Shown: positions 44,418 to 53,565, counted from the first letter of the stretch. The stretch is DNA of 64,000 nt from JALZUR01 sp965205365 (GCA_965205365.1 CBDBGT010000005.1:248001-312000), one strand, 5' to 3'. The notes: generated by a model not told the origin, from the sequence alone. Made by a program: numbers and translations.

Positions 44418-45254
44418 ACCCGAGTTCGGACTTTTCTAAGGATCTAAGTCCTGTATAAATAAAAGATCACCTTAAGCCTTTTGTAAGATGTATTTATTTT
44501 TTAATCTGATCTATGAAAAGGAGCTTTGAATGATCAAAGAGAACCAAAAGGCTATGTTCAAAAATTTCTAAAACCTTATTTCCAAAAACTCTTGTCTTAC
44601 AATAGGTTTGTGGAACTTAAAAATATTCAGCACACCTTAACTCTTTATTTTCCTAAACTCACTTATGGAATCAAATTACAGGAATATCTATTCTAGACTC
44701 TGAGCCCCGTGAGTGTTTGTAACAACAAAAGAATCAGTGGCCATAAAACCTTTAAGGGGCTTTGAAAACGTAAAAAATCAACAATGGGTTGGTTCTCTTT
44801 GGTTTTAAAGTTCATATTATTATTTCTCATAAAGGAGAGCTCCTAAACTTCACTATGACCCCAGGAAACGTCCATGATACAAAGCCTTTAGAGAATCTTA
44901 CAGATGGTTTGTTTGGAAAGCGGAGATAAGGGATATATCTTAAAAGAACCTCTTTAAAAAACTTATGGGCAAAGGTGTTTAAGTTGATTACTCATTTAAA
45001 ATCAAATATGAAAAATAAGTTTGTACCACTTTTTCATAAACTTTTACTGAGAAAAAGATATATTGTTGAGACTGTTTTTAGAATTTTAAAGGAAGAGTTT
45101 TATATTGAACACTCAAGACACCAAAGTCTTAAAAAACTTTATAGTGAATCTTTTATGAGCATTAGCTCTGCATATTGTCTCCGCCCTTTTAAACCGACAA
45201 TACGTGCCATGAAAATAGAGTGTTAAACCAGATTTAAAAAGTCCGAACTCGGGT
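44418..45254 (+). mobile_element. IS982-like element, right copy, defective
   Basis: Same 837-bp length as the left copy, in opposite orientation. The 83-codon C-terminal transposase piece (44975-45226) is identical in protein sequence to that in the left copy, including upstream disruptions as far as compared by eye. The N-terminal coding part present at 35690-35982 is deleted. Confidence 0.85.
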
Positions 45255-45347
45255 TAACTATAGACCCATGAAGTGTGGGTTATCCGCTAAAAAGCCTACC
45301 TAGCTTTCCTTGGGTCATACCCTTTAATAGCCCAGTGAGAACACGGA

Positions 45348-46718
45348 TTAAAGGCCTAATATGTGAAAAGCTTGGTTTTTTATTTCTTCTAAATTTTGTT
45401 TAGATTTTGATTCAAAACGAAGAGTTATAGCAGGTTGAGTATTAGAAACTCGTACTAAAGCCCATCCATTTTCAAAGTTAGCACGAACACCATCAATTTC
45501 ATTTAGAGACAGACATTTGTTTTTAATTTTATTTCTGTATTTTTCAACAAGCTCATATTTTTTCTTTTCTCCCACTTCAATGCGAAGTTCAGCTGTGGAA
45601 AAAGTGGGGGGAAAGTCTGATAAAAGTTTTGAAATAGTAGAGTTAGAATTTTGTATGATTTCAATTAAACGAAGGCTGCAATAAATAGCATCGTCAAAGC
45701 CATAAAAACGGTCTGCAAAAAAAATATGGCCACTAAATTCACCTCCAAACGGTGATTTTAACTCTTTGATTTTTCTTTTGATTAAAGAGTGTCCGGTCAT
45801 CCACATAATGGGCTCTCCACCCCATTTTGATAAGAGGTTGAAGTACTCTTTAGAGCATTTTACATCAGCAACAATTTTAGCTCCAGGGTGATTTTTAAGA
45901 ATGGATTTAGCGTAAATAGACATAAGTTCATCAGTTTGAACAGTTTTTCCAGTCTCTGTTACAATTACGATACGATCTGCGTCACCATCATAGCCTACAC
46001 CGAAACAAGCTTTTGAGGAAAGAACGGTTTTTTTTAAATCCATTAGGTTTTCTTCTAAAGTTGGGTCTGGGTGATGGTTTGGAAAATCCCCATCAGGCTT
46101 TTCAAAAAGTATTTTTGGGTTGAGGCCAGCTGCTTTATAGGCTTTACGAGCAATTAAACCAGCAGTTCCATTTCCACAGTCTACAACAAAAGGAATGTTT
46201 TTTAGATTAAATTCTTTTGATATTCTTGCAATATAAGGAGTAATGATGTCGTAGGGTTTAATAAAACCATTTAAAACTAAACTGTCTATATTTAAAATAT
46301 ACTTTTCTAGTAATTTTATTTTTTCAGAAGTTAAGGTGTTTTTTTTTAAAGAAATTTTAAAACCATTGTATTCAGGAGGGTTGTGGCTACCTGTAATCAT
46401 AATAGAGCCTGTGAGATCTTTAATGTGGTAGCATGAAAAATAACAAACAGGAGATGTGATCACATTTAGGTTTAAAATAAAAGCTCCAGCATCACTCATA
46501 CCTTTAGCCATGGCATTTAAAAGAGGAAGGCTTGAATGGCGAACATCTCTTCCTAGAGCGATTTTAATATTGGTGTCATTAGTTTCATTTTTACAAAAAT
46601 CTATAAATCCTTTACCAAGTGCGTAGGCAAAAGAATCATCAAAATCAATTTTATACTTTCCCCTAATATCGTATTCTCTAAAGATTTCTTTATTGTATTT
46701 TAAGCTGTTGGTCTTCAT
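45348..46718 (-). CDS. manB: phosphomannomutase/phosphoglucomutase
   Basis: 456 residues, alpha-D-phosphohexomutase family. The phosphoserine loop is MITGSHNPPEYNGFK, the metal loop VGYDGDADRIV, sugar-binding GGEFSGHIFF and the phosphate-binding C-terminal RVSNTQPAITLRFE. The EYDIRGKY start is characteristic of the bifunctional ManB/AlgC type. It supplies mannose-1-P or glucose-1-P for polysaccharides. The start overlaps the pdxA stop by 4 bp. Confidence 0.93.
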   Translation of the reverse strand: MKTNSLKYNKEIFREYDIRGKYKIDFDDSFAYALGKGFIDFCKNETNDTNIKIALGRDVRHSSLPLLNAMAKGMSDAGAFILNLNVITSPVCYFSCYHIKDLTGSIMITGSHNPPEYNGFKISLKKNTLTSEKIKLLEKYILNIDSLVLNGFIKPYDIITPYIARISKEFNLKNIPFVVDCGNGTAGLIARKAYKAAGLNPKILFEKPDGDFPNHHPDPTLEENLMDLKKTVLSSKACFGVGYDGDADRIVIVTETGKTVQTDELMSIYAKSILKNHPGAKIVADVKCSKEYFNLLSKWGGEPIMWMTGHSLIKRKIKELKSPFGGEFSGHIFFADRFYGFDDAIYCSLRLIEIIQNSNSTISKLLSDFPPTFSTAELRIEVGEKKKYELVEKYRNKIKNKCLSLNEIDGVRANFENGWALVRVSNTQPAITLRFESKSKQNLEEIKNQAFHILGL

Positions 46719-47626
46719 GGCTGTTCCTTAAATAATTTCATAGCTAAAAGTCTTTGGGCTAATTTAATGGCGTGTATCATAGAAGCTGGGTTTGCTCTAG
46801 ATTTCATGTGTAAAACTTCGCCTGTGCCATGATTAACACTAGTACGAACAAAAGGAAGGCCTAAAGTGGTTTGTGAACCATTAAAGCCGTTGATGAGTTT
46901 AAAGGGGATAAGTCCTTGGTCATGATAGTTGGCAATTATAAAATCATAGGATTTATATGATTCAGTGGAGAAGAATTCGTCTGGAGAAAGAGGGCCGTAA
47001 AGGTTGTTTTCTTTAGAAATAATTGGGGAGTGTATTAAAAGCTCTTCATCTCCAATGAATCCACACTCTCCAGCATGTGGATTAAGCCCTAAAAGTCCAA
47101 CTTTAGAAGGGTTAAAGTTTTTAATAAGTTTGAGTGCTAGATCAATTTGTTTTTTAGATATGGATTGAGGAACTTTTTTTAAAGGAATATGGTCGTTTAA
47201 TAAAAGGCAGTTATAAATTTCTCCAAAAAAAGTCATAAATAAAGGAAGCTCTTTAAAAAAAAATCTAAGATATGAGGTGTGGCCTAAAATTTTAGAATCG
47301 TTAAAAGAGGCCTTAGTTAAAGGCCCTGTTATAAGGGCACTGGTGTGTTGATGTAAATTACAAAAAGAACAGGCATTTTTAAACCAATCTGCAGGGGAGG
47401 CTTTAGAATCTATAAAATAAAGCCCGGCAGGTAGGTCATGACTTGGTTTAGAAAGTTTTTTAAAAGAAAAAGTTAAAGAGAGGCTGTTAAGGTGTTGGTT
47501 TAAATAATCTTTTTTTGTATATATGATATAAACGTCTTTTATTGGTATAGAGGCTAAAGCCTTTAAGGTGACCTCTAAACCAACACCATTAAATTCACCA
47601 GGTGTAATTAGGTATGTTTTAATCAT
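46715..47626 (-). CDS. pdxA: 4-hydroxythreonine-4-phosphate dehydrogenase
   Basis: 303 residues. TPGEFNGVGLEVTLKAL start, metal and substrate motifs LLGLNPHAGECGFIG, NYHDQGLIPFK and GLPFVRTSVNHGTGE. Step of pyridoxal-phosphate synthesis. Family members usually read RTSVDHGTA; here Asn replaces that Asp, so activity or exact substrate is less certain. Position after a surA-like gene parallels the E. coli surA-pdxA order. Confidence 0.88.
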   Translation of the reverse strand: MIKTYLITPGEFNGVGLEVTLKALASIPIKDVYIIYTKKDYLNQHLNSLSLTFSFKKLSKPSHDLPAGLYFIDSKASPADWFKNACSFCNLHQHTSALITGPLTKASFNDSKILGHTSYLRFFFKELPLFMTFFGEIYNCLLLNDHIPLKKVPQSISKKQIDLALKLIKNFNPSKVGLLGLNPHAGECGFIGDEELLIHSPIISKENNLYGPLSPDEFFSTESYKSYDFIIANYHDQGLIPFKLINGFNGSQTTLGLPFVRTSVNHGTGEVLHMKSRANPASMIHAIKLAQRLLAMKLFKEQP

Positions 47627-48533
47627 TTATACGAACAAAAAATTGTGGTTTTATTTTGTTAAACCAAGAATTAAACTGAAGCTTAATTTTTTTGTTATAG
47701 TATTCTTGTTGTAATGATCTAACTCTAGGAGTGTTGGGAACATTAAAACGGCTACGCTTTGAATTTACATAAAAAATACGGTAGCCTTTTGGCTCAGTAA
47801 GTACAGAACTGATGTTGTTTTGTTGTATGGGAAAAACTGCTTTTGAGTGAGCTTTTGATAAATCAGATTCTTTTAAAGATCCAAGCTTTGTGCCCGCGGT
47901 TTTTAAGGTTTTAAAATAGTTTTTAAAGTTTTCTTTAGTTATACTTTTTGCAAGCTTTAGTGCCTTAGGCGATGTTTTTAAAATAAAAATTTGATCTAAA
48001 TCATATAAATAACTAGGAACTATGCTAGAAACATTATTTTGTTTTAGATAGCTTACAAAGTCTTCTTCTGTGGGCCGCACTTGAGTAACTACATTTTTTT
48101 CAAGAACTGAGCGGATTAAAGAAGATTCTCCAATGAAAGTTTTGTAGTGATCAAAGTTAATGCCCTTAGATTTAATTTTTTTTGTTAACTGTTTTACAGA
48201 CATTTGATTTTTTTTGGCAAGGGTTAAGAGCTCTTTGTTTATAATTTCATCAATATTTAAAATGTTTAAATTTTTTTGTGCAAATACGGTAATGATTTTT
48301 TTTGCTATAAGATAATCTAAAATTTTTGATTTAGATTTTGTATTTAGATTTAAGAGAGAAATTAAATTTTCATTTATTAGAGTTTTTTTAGTAAGTTTTT
48401 TTCGAAAAGATAAGACATCAGATTGAAGAATCATGCGTCCTTCCACAACAGCTAAAACACTTTCAACAATTTTTCCTTGAGCCATGGAGCTAGTAAGAAG
48501 ACAGAGAGTTAAAATTTGAAGTTTTAACTGCAT
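47619..48533 (-). CDS. SurA-like periplasmic chaperone
   Basis: 304 residues with a signal peptide (MQLKLQILTLCLLTSSMAQG). The SurA N-terminal signature is VESVLAVVEGRMILQSDVLSF. Helices follow, then one weak parvulin-like segment (DLDQIFILKTSPKALKLAKS, GYRIFYVN). A second parvulin domain of E. coli SurA is absent. It probably escorts outer-membrane proteins. Overlaps pdxA by 8 bp. Confidence 0.8.
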   Translation of the reverse strand: MQLKLQILTLCLLTSSMAQGKIVESVLAVVEGRMILQSDVLSFRKKLTKKTLINENLISLLNLNTKSKSKILDYLIAKKIITVFAQKNLNILNIDEIINKELLTLAKKNQMSVKQLTKKIKSKGINFDHYKTFIGESSLIRSVLEKNVVTQVRPTEEDFVSYLKQNNVSSIVPSYLYDLDQIFILKTSPKALKLAKSITKENFKNYFKTLKTAGTKLGSLKESDLSKAHSKAVFPIQQNNISSVLTEPKGYRIFYVNSKRSRFNVPNTPRVRSLQQEYYNKKIKLQFNSWFNKIKPQFFVRIND

Positions 48534-48562
48534 AAAAACACCTCGAATAAAGGTATAAAACC

Positions 48563-49432
48563 CTATTTTCTGATTTTCAAGCCGTATAAGAGCTTGGTGT
48601 TAATATGTAGTTTTTTACTTTTTTTAAAGTCTTCTAAAAGAGGCTTTATAGCAGACTTGGTCTGACTCTGTGCAACATGGGTTTGTTTTAAAGGGAGTTT
48701 TCCTCGTTTTTTAATTTGAATTAAAATATATCCCCATGAGGTTTGAATAGGTTTAGAAACGGTGTTTAAGGGTAAATATTTAATTTTTTTAAAAAAAGGT
48801 AGGTCCACTGTGGGCACCCAAGAGTAGAGTTTAGTGTGAGTTTTTTTTATTAAGATGTCATCAAAGCGTGCAAGGTTTTTTTTAATTCTTTTATATTGTT
48901 CATTTGCTTTAAGTTCATCTTCAAAAGAGATAACAGCCATGTATAGGGCATTTTTATGAGATTTTTTCATTTTAGTAGGCTGTATTTTAGGGGTGTTGCT
49001 TAGTTGTTTTAAAATCTTGTTTTGTATAAATTGACTTCTAAAAACCCCTTTCCAGTCATTATAAGAAAAGTTGTTTACTTTAAGAATATAAATTAAATCC
49101 TCTCGTTTTAAACCAGGTGTTCTAGTCTTAATCCATTGTTCAAGTTCAGAATCAGTTACTTTGATTTTATATTTTTGTGATAAAGAATTGTAAAACATAT
49201 TGTTAATGAAGTATTCTAAGGTTTGAGTTCTCATACTTTCAAAAAAAACAGAATCGTATATTTTAGAATAAAAAGCCTTACCATGTTTCATAAAGCCAAG
49301 AACCATTAAAATATTTATAAACTCAGAGGTCTGAACTTTTTTTAAGCCATACTTAATAACATATGGCTGCTTATTTTGTTTTAGGTTGCAGGATATAAGA
49401 AAAAATAGCGAAAGATAAAGTAAGCAATTCAT
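48563..49432 (-). CDS. SurA/PrsA-like lipoprotein with degenerate parvulin domain
   Basis: 289 residues. Lipobox LISC at residues 12-15 (MNCLLYLSLFFLISC). A SurA_N-like helical part (LEYFINNMFYNSLSQKYKIKVTDSELEQWIK) is followed by a parvulin-like region lacking most active-site residues (VISFEDELKANEQY, NTVSKPIQTSWGYILIQI). Second of three related exported proteins in tandem. Confidence 0.7.
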   Translation of the reverse strand: MNCLLYLSLFFLISCNLKQNKQPYVIKYGLKKVQTSEFINILMVLGFMKHGKAFYSKIYDSVFFESMRTQTLEYFINNMFYNSLSQKYKIKVTDSELEQWIKTRTPGLKREDLIYILKVNNFSYNDWKGVFRSQFIQNKILKQLSNTPKIQPTKMKKSHKNALYMAVISFEDELKANEQYKRIKKNLARFDDILIKKTHTKLYSWVPTVDLPFFKKIKYLPLNTVSKPIQTSWGYILIQIKKRGKLPLKQTHVAQSQTKSAIKPLLEDFKKSKKLHINTKLLYGLKIRK

Positions 49433-49457
49433 GGTTTTATTTTATAATATAGTTTTC

Positions 49458-50267
49458 TTAAAGGGCACCTTTATTATAAGAAACACCGTATTTTTTCTTT
49501 AAGCTATTAAAGTAGCTGTTAAGGATTTTAAATCTTTTTTTATTAAATACAGTAATTTTTATGGCATTTTTATCAGCTTTTTGAAAGGAAAGCTGATGGG
49601 TTTTTTTTACAATATGAAGCCCGAATAAACCGCGAAAGGGTTTAGAAATATCACCAATTTTTAAAGATTTAAGCACAGCATAGTATGCAGGATAAAGAGA
49701 GTCTGGGCCGTGATAGCCAAGATCTCCTGCATCTGTTTTAGTAGACTCATCATCAGAATAATTTTCTACATGGATTGGCCATTTTTTTTTCTTAGCAAGA
49801 ATCTGAGCATATACTTTATTTGCCCTAGAGGTGATGTTTTTAACTTGTTGTGGTGTGGGGTTTTGAGGAAACCTTATAAAAATATGGCTTGAGCGTATAT
49901 GAGGATTTTTTTTATAAGAAGCCCGCATTTCATTTTCAGAAACTTTAATTTTATTAATTTCTTTAGAAAGTTTTATTTCAAGAAGCCCTTTGTAAAGAGC
50001 AAGCTCTAAGGATTTTTTAACAGTAGGGTGTGCGGCCAACTTTGATTTTTTAGCCTCTTTTAGGCCAAGCTTAAAACGAATCATGTCTTCTAAATGTTCT
50101 TGACGTGTTGGAGGTCTCATTAAGGCACGAGAGTTGTTTAGAGTTTGTTTATAGCTTTTTTCAAATTCAGGTTTTGAAATTTTAGTGGAACCTATTTTAG
50201 CAATGGTTTGCGCCCAGGCTGAGAAGCCAAAACTAAGACATAGGATTAAGAAAGTTTGTTTAATCAT
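49458..50267 (-). CDS. periplasmic parvulin-type peptidyl-prolyl isomerase
   Basis: 269 residues. Signal peptide MIKQTFLILCLSFGFSAWAQ, N-terminal SurA_N_3-like helices, then the best-kept rotamase domain of the three: IRSSHIFIRFP, DAGDLGYHGPDSLYPAYYAV, KPFRGLFGLHIVKK. Expected to isomerise prolines in exported proteins. Confidence 0.85.
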   Translation of the reverse strand: MIKQTFLILCLSFGFSAWAQTIAKIGSTKISKPEFEKSYKQTLNNSRALMRPPTRQEHLEDMIRFKLGLKEAKKSKLAAHPTVKKSLELALYKGLLEIKLSKEINKIKVSENEMRASYKKNPHIRSSHIFIRFPQNPTPQQVKNITSRANKVYAQILAKKKKWPIHVENYSDDESTKTDAGDLGYHGPDSLYPAYYAVLKSLKIGDISKPFRGLFGLHIVKKTHQLSFQKADKNAIKITVFNKKRFKILNSYFNSLKKKYGVSYNKGAL

Positions 50268-50307
50268 GGTGTGTCCTCCAAAAGATTGAGAGTTTATTTT
50301 ATAATTA

Positions 50308-50970
50308 TTATTTTAAGTAACCTAGTGTTAAGTTTTGATTACTAGACATGTTTTCGTTTAATCTTGCCAAAAGTTTAGGGTTTAAAGGGTCCATGCTTTT
50401 TGTTACAGTTTCAAGGGCTGGACTAAAGTTAAAGATAACCTTTGAAAAAGGCTTTGGAATTATTGTTTGATCCCAGCTTTTTTTAAGAACCCACTTAGAA
50501 CTATAGGCAACATTTACATTGATAATAGGACATGAGAAAATTCTAGAGCTTTGAAGTATTCCAGATTTGGCTTTTTTAGGAGGCCCTTTTGGTCCATCAA
50601 CTGCTATACAGGCCCAGTATTTTCCTGTTTTCATTAGTCGGACAAAGCCCTTAAAAGCTTTGACAGGGTTTGTTCTCGAAGACCCCCTGGCCGTAATAGA
50701 GCCAAGCTTTTCTATAATTTGAGACACAAGCTGTCCGTCCTTACTATCTGAAACAATAGAGAGAGTGTTAAACCTCCATGAAATATATAAAAGAATGTTT
50801 ACATCCTGATGCCAAAAAGCAATAAGTACAGGTTTTTTACTTTTGATATAGCCTTTAACTTCAGGAGAGAATATAATTTTTTTTCTTAATGTTAGAAGGT
50901 AGAGTTTATAAAAAAACGCTAAGAGCCATATAAGTATGGGGTTAAATTTATCTGTTTTTTTAATCTCCAT
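50308..50970 (-). CDS. DUF374 family acyltransferase (lipid A-type)
   Basis: 220 residues. One N-terminal membrane segment, then KKPVLIAFWHQDVNILLY (candidate active-site His), SDSKDGQLVSQIIEKLGS, RGSSRTNP and the conserved VDGPKGPPKKAKSGI. DUF374 proteins are relatives of lysophospholipid and lipid A acyltransferases. Likely acts at the inner membrane in lipid A or related synthesis. Confidence 0.82.
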   Translation of the reverse strand: MEIKKTDKFNPILIWLLAFFYKLYLLTLRKKIIFSPEVKGYIKSKKPVLIAFWHQDVNILLYISWRFNTLSIVSDSKDGQLVSQIIEKLGSITARGSSRTNPVKAFKGFVRLMKTGKYWACIAVDGPKGPPKKAKSGILQSSRIFSCPIINVNVAYSSKWVLKKSWDQTIIPKPFSKVIFNFSPALETVTKSMDPLNPKLLARLNENMSSNQNLTLGYLK

Positions 50971-50988
50971 AAATAAAACTCTTAAGTG

Positions 50989-51942
50989 TTATAAGATGCT
51001 TTTAAATTTATTTATTAATTTTGGTAAAACTTCAAACAGATCACCAACAATACCGTAAGTAGATTTTTTAAAAATAGGAGCATCACTATCGTTGTTAATT
51101 GCAACAATAACTTTGCTTCCACTCATTCCAGCTAAATGTTGAACCGCACCGGATATACCACAAGCAATATAAAGTGAGGGCGCTACGGTTTTGCCTGTTT
51201 GGCCAACTTGCATGCTATGAGGAACCCAACCGTCATCTGTTACAGCACGAGATGCACCAACAGTAGCTCCCAGTACACTGGCTAAATCCTCTAGAAGTTT
51301 AAAATTAGCAGCTTCTTTCATTCCCCGGCCACCGGAAACAATTATATTTGCTTCAGTAAGATCAGCTCGATTGGTGTTTCCTTTAAGAGAAGGTTTTAGA
51401 GAAAAGTTAGAAGGGTTTTTTGGAAGATGAAGTGTTGTAATGTTTAAAGTTGTGTCCTCTTTAGTGGCTGAAGGCAGTTGATTAGGGCGTATTAAAATAA
51501 GTTTAGGCCCTGAGCCCTTAAGCTCTACAGAGCAAGAGCATTTTCCTGCGTAAAGAGGTTTTTTAGGAGTGATTTTATTTTCGTTTAAAGAAAGGCTAGT
51601 ACAGTCTGCCACATAGTCACCGTTTGTATAAACTGAGGCTCTTGAAAAAAGATCCGTTGTAAGTACTGTTGAGGATCCAAGAATAAAAGAATAGTTTTTC
51701 TCACTGATTAAGTTAGAAAGCCCTTCACTCCAAGTCATGGGGTTATAGCTAGAATCAGTTTCCATTAAGACTACTTTTGATATTCCCATGGATTCACATT
51801 GAGATTTGATCTCATTGGTTAGGCTGCCTATGAAAAGAGCCTCCCAGTTGAGATTTTTAGATTTACACCACTGACTTAATTCAAAAGAAGATTTTTTAAT
51901 TTTACCATTTGAGCTTTCTAAAAATACTAATGCACTAGTCAT
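50989..51942 (-). CDS. etfA: electron transfer flavoprotein alpha subunit
   Basis: 317 residues. The C-terminal FAD domain has VSGGRGMKEAANF, GATVGASRAVTDDGWVPH, GQTGKTVAPSLYIACGISGA and NNDSDAPIFKKSTYGIVGD. Carries electrons from acyl-CoA dehydrogenases to the quinone pool. It lies 13 bp after etfB. Confidence 0.96.
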   Translation of the reverse strand: MTSALVFLESSNGKIKKSSFELSQWCKSKNLNWEALFIGSLTNEIKSQCESMGISKVVLMETDSSYNPMTWSEGLSNLISEKNYSFILGSSTVLTTDLFSRASVYTNGDYVADCTSLSLNENKITPKKPLYAGKCSCSVELKGSGPKLILIRPNQLPSATKEDTTLNITTLHLPKNPSNFSLKPSLKGNTNRADLTEANIIVSGGRGMKEAANFKLLEDLASVLGATVGASRAVTDDGWVPHSMQVGQTGKTVAPSLYIACGISGAVQHLAGMSGSKVIVAINNDSDAPIFKKSTYGIVGDLFEVLPKLINKFKSIL

Positions 51943-51955
51943 AATAATATCTCCT

Positions 51956-52729
51956 TTATAAAACTTTAGCTTCGTTTTTAAGTAAGTTTACGAGTTCATC
52001 GACTTGAGCGTTGATTTCTCCTGAAAGAATTTTTGTTGGAGGTTTTTCTTTGGGAAGCTCGTAGTTTATGAAACTTAGAGTTGGGTTTATACTGATACCA
52101 AGGTCGCTCATGGAATAAACATGGATAGGTTTTTTCTTAGCCTTCATGATTCCTGGAAGGCTTGGGTAGCGAGGAGTGTTTAAGCCTTTATTTGCGCCAA
52201 TTACACAAAGACCAGTTATGGAGTAAACTTCTTGTGTTCCCCCTTCAATTTCACGTTGAATTTCAATTTCCCCAGGGTGAGGAGTTATTTTTGTAACAGC
52301 CGTTCCGTGGGGAACTTTAAAAAGTGCGGCAAGTTGTTGTGTAAAAGCCTGTGAATTGTCATCAATTGAAGATTTTCCAGTGAGGATTAAAGTGGGCTCA
52401 TGGGTTTTTAAAATGGCAGCCTGAATAGCTTTAGCAACAGTAAGTGAGTCTAAAGGGCCATTATAGTCAACACTAACCCCCTTGTCACAACCCATGGCCA
52501 GAGCAATACGTAGTGAACTTTGTGTTCTTTTTTCAGGGCCCAATGTAATTGCATAGACCTCATTTACACCCATGGAGGCTTTTAGTTTTATAGCCTCCTC
52601 AATGGCAAATTCATCATAGGGGTTTATTATCCACTTAATGGAATCTGTTAGAATTCCAGACTTATCATGGTTTAATTGAATTTTGGTTTCAGTATCTGGA
52701 ACCTGTTTTATGCATACAAAAATAGCCAT
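51956..52729 (-). CDS. etfB: electron transfer flavoprotein beta subunit
   Basis: 257 residues: FVCIKQVPDTETKIQL, INPYDEFAIEEAIKLK, LTGKSSIDDNSQAFTQQLA and the ETF-beta signature region EIQREIEGGTQEVYSI. Forms the AMP-binding partner of EtfA. Its final codons lie within a 20-bp sequence repeated in inverse upstream of sdhC. Confidence 0.96.
   Translation of the reverse strand: MAIFVCIKQVPDTETKIQLNHDKSGILTDSIKWIINPYDEFAIEEAIKLKASMGVNEVYAITLGPEKRTQSSLRIALAMGCDKGVSVDYNGPLDSLTVAKAIQAAILKTHEPTLILTGKSSIDDNSQAFTQQLAALFKVPHGTAVTKITPHPGEIEIQREIEGGTQEVYSITGLCVIGANKGLNTPRYPSLPGIMKAKKKPIHVYSMSDLGISINPTLSFINYELPKEKPPTKILSGEINAQVDELVNLLKNEAKVL
51961..51980 (-). repeat. 20-bp inverted repeat, copy inside the etfB 3' end
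   Basis: On the minus strand TAAAAACGAAGCTAAAGTTT, coding the end KNEAKV of EtfB. The same 20 bases occur on the plus strand at 52885-52904, so etfB is enclosed by a perfect inverted repeat. Confidence 0.85.
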
Positions 52730-52914
52730 GAATCACTCTCCCCACCTTAAGTCTATTTTGTAGACACTAAATAAGGAAATATCAAGAGTTTAGGACATTT
52801 AGTAACTCTTAAGCTGTGTTTAATAATGACAGTTTTTAAATTAGCTAGTATGGTGCTACTTCACCTAGAATATTATGTAAGACATAAAAACGAAGCTAAA
52901 GTTTAAAGGGTTTT
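52730..52914. promoter_or_regulatory. divergent etfB/sdhC promoter region
   Basis: 185 bp between two divergent operons of respiratory electron transfer. AAGAGTT and AACTCTT form a small interrupted dyad near 52782-52810. The region ends with the 20-bp copy of the etfB tail at 52885-52904, 10 bp before the sdhC ATG. Confidence 0.45.
52885..52904 (+). repeat. 20-bp inverted repeat, copy upstream of sdhC
   Basis: TAAAAACGAAGCTAAAGTTT, an exact copy of the etfB C-terminal codons, here non-coding and just before the sdhC start at 52915. Confidence 0.85.
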
Positions 52915-53565
52915 ATGGGTTATTTTACTTCAACTGTTGGTAGGAAACAAATGGTGGGCCTTGCAGGCCTAGGCTTATCAGGTTTTGTGCTTATACATAT
53001 GGCAGGAAACTTACTCATATTTTTAGGCCCCCAAGTTTATAATAAATATGCACACGCTTTAATCAGCAATCCGGCAATATATTTTTTTGAAGTCATACTG
53101 GTAGCCATGTTGGTTGTTCATATGGTCATAGCTCTTTTTTTAGCTTTTAAAAATAAAAAAGCGAAAGGATCCACCTATGCAGTAATGGGAAAAAAAAATC
53201 GAGCAAGTCTAGCTTCAAGAACTATGCAGTTTCAAGGGGTTGTTATTTTAGCGTTTTTAGTTTGGCATTTAATTACTTTTAAATATGGCACATATTACCC
53301 AGCAAACTATGATGGTATTGAAATGAGAGATTTGTTTAGATTAATGGAAGAGTCTTTTAAAAATCCATTATATGTAGGGGGGTATTTAATTGTTCTAGTG
53401 ATTTTAGGAACCCATTTAGGACATGGCTTAGCCTCGAGTTTTCAATCATTAGGTTTAAATGGTGTAAAATATGATTTTAAAATTAAATATATTGCAAAAG
53501 CCTATGCTGTTTTAGTTACAATAGGGTTTTTGTTGCCACCATTTTATATTTATTTAATTTATTGA
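52915..53565 (+). CDS. sdhC: succinate dehydrogenase cytochrome b558 subunit
   Basis: 216 residues, five predicted membrane helices, the single-subunit b558 type. Possible haem-ligand histidines are in LSGFVLIHMAGNL, MLVVHMVIAL, FLVWHLITF and GTHLGHGLASSFQSLG. Anchors SdhAB and passes electrons to quinone. It is transcribed with sdhA and sdhB. Confidence 0.93.
   Translation: MGYFTSTVGRKQMVGLAGLGLSGFVLIHMAGNLLIFLGPQVYNKYAHALISNPAIYFFEVILVAMLVVHMVIALFLAFKNKKAKGSTYAVMGKKNRASLASRTMQFQGVVILAFLVWHLITFKYGTYYPANYDGIEMRDLFRLMEESFKNPLYVGGYLIVLVILGTHLGHGLASSFQSLGLNGVKYDFKIKYIAKAYAVLVTIGFLLPPFYIYLIY

Larger units (their letters stand above)
39371..45254. mobile_element. 5.9-kb composite transposon bounded by inverted IS982-like copies
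   Basis: Two 837-bp IS982-like elements in opposite orientation (39371-40207 and 44418-45254) enclose 4.2 kb. Outside the pair, TAACTA occurs at 39365-39370 and again at 45255-45260, as a target duplication for the whole unit would. Inside are a broken ISL3 transposase, an orphan secreted protein, two gene fragments and an IS4-type element. Both end copies lack a functional transposase. The inner flank at 44412-44417 is TAGTTA, the inverse of the repeat, so inversion between the copies is an alternative history. Confidence 0.7.
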
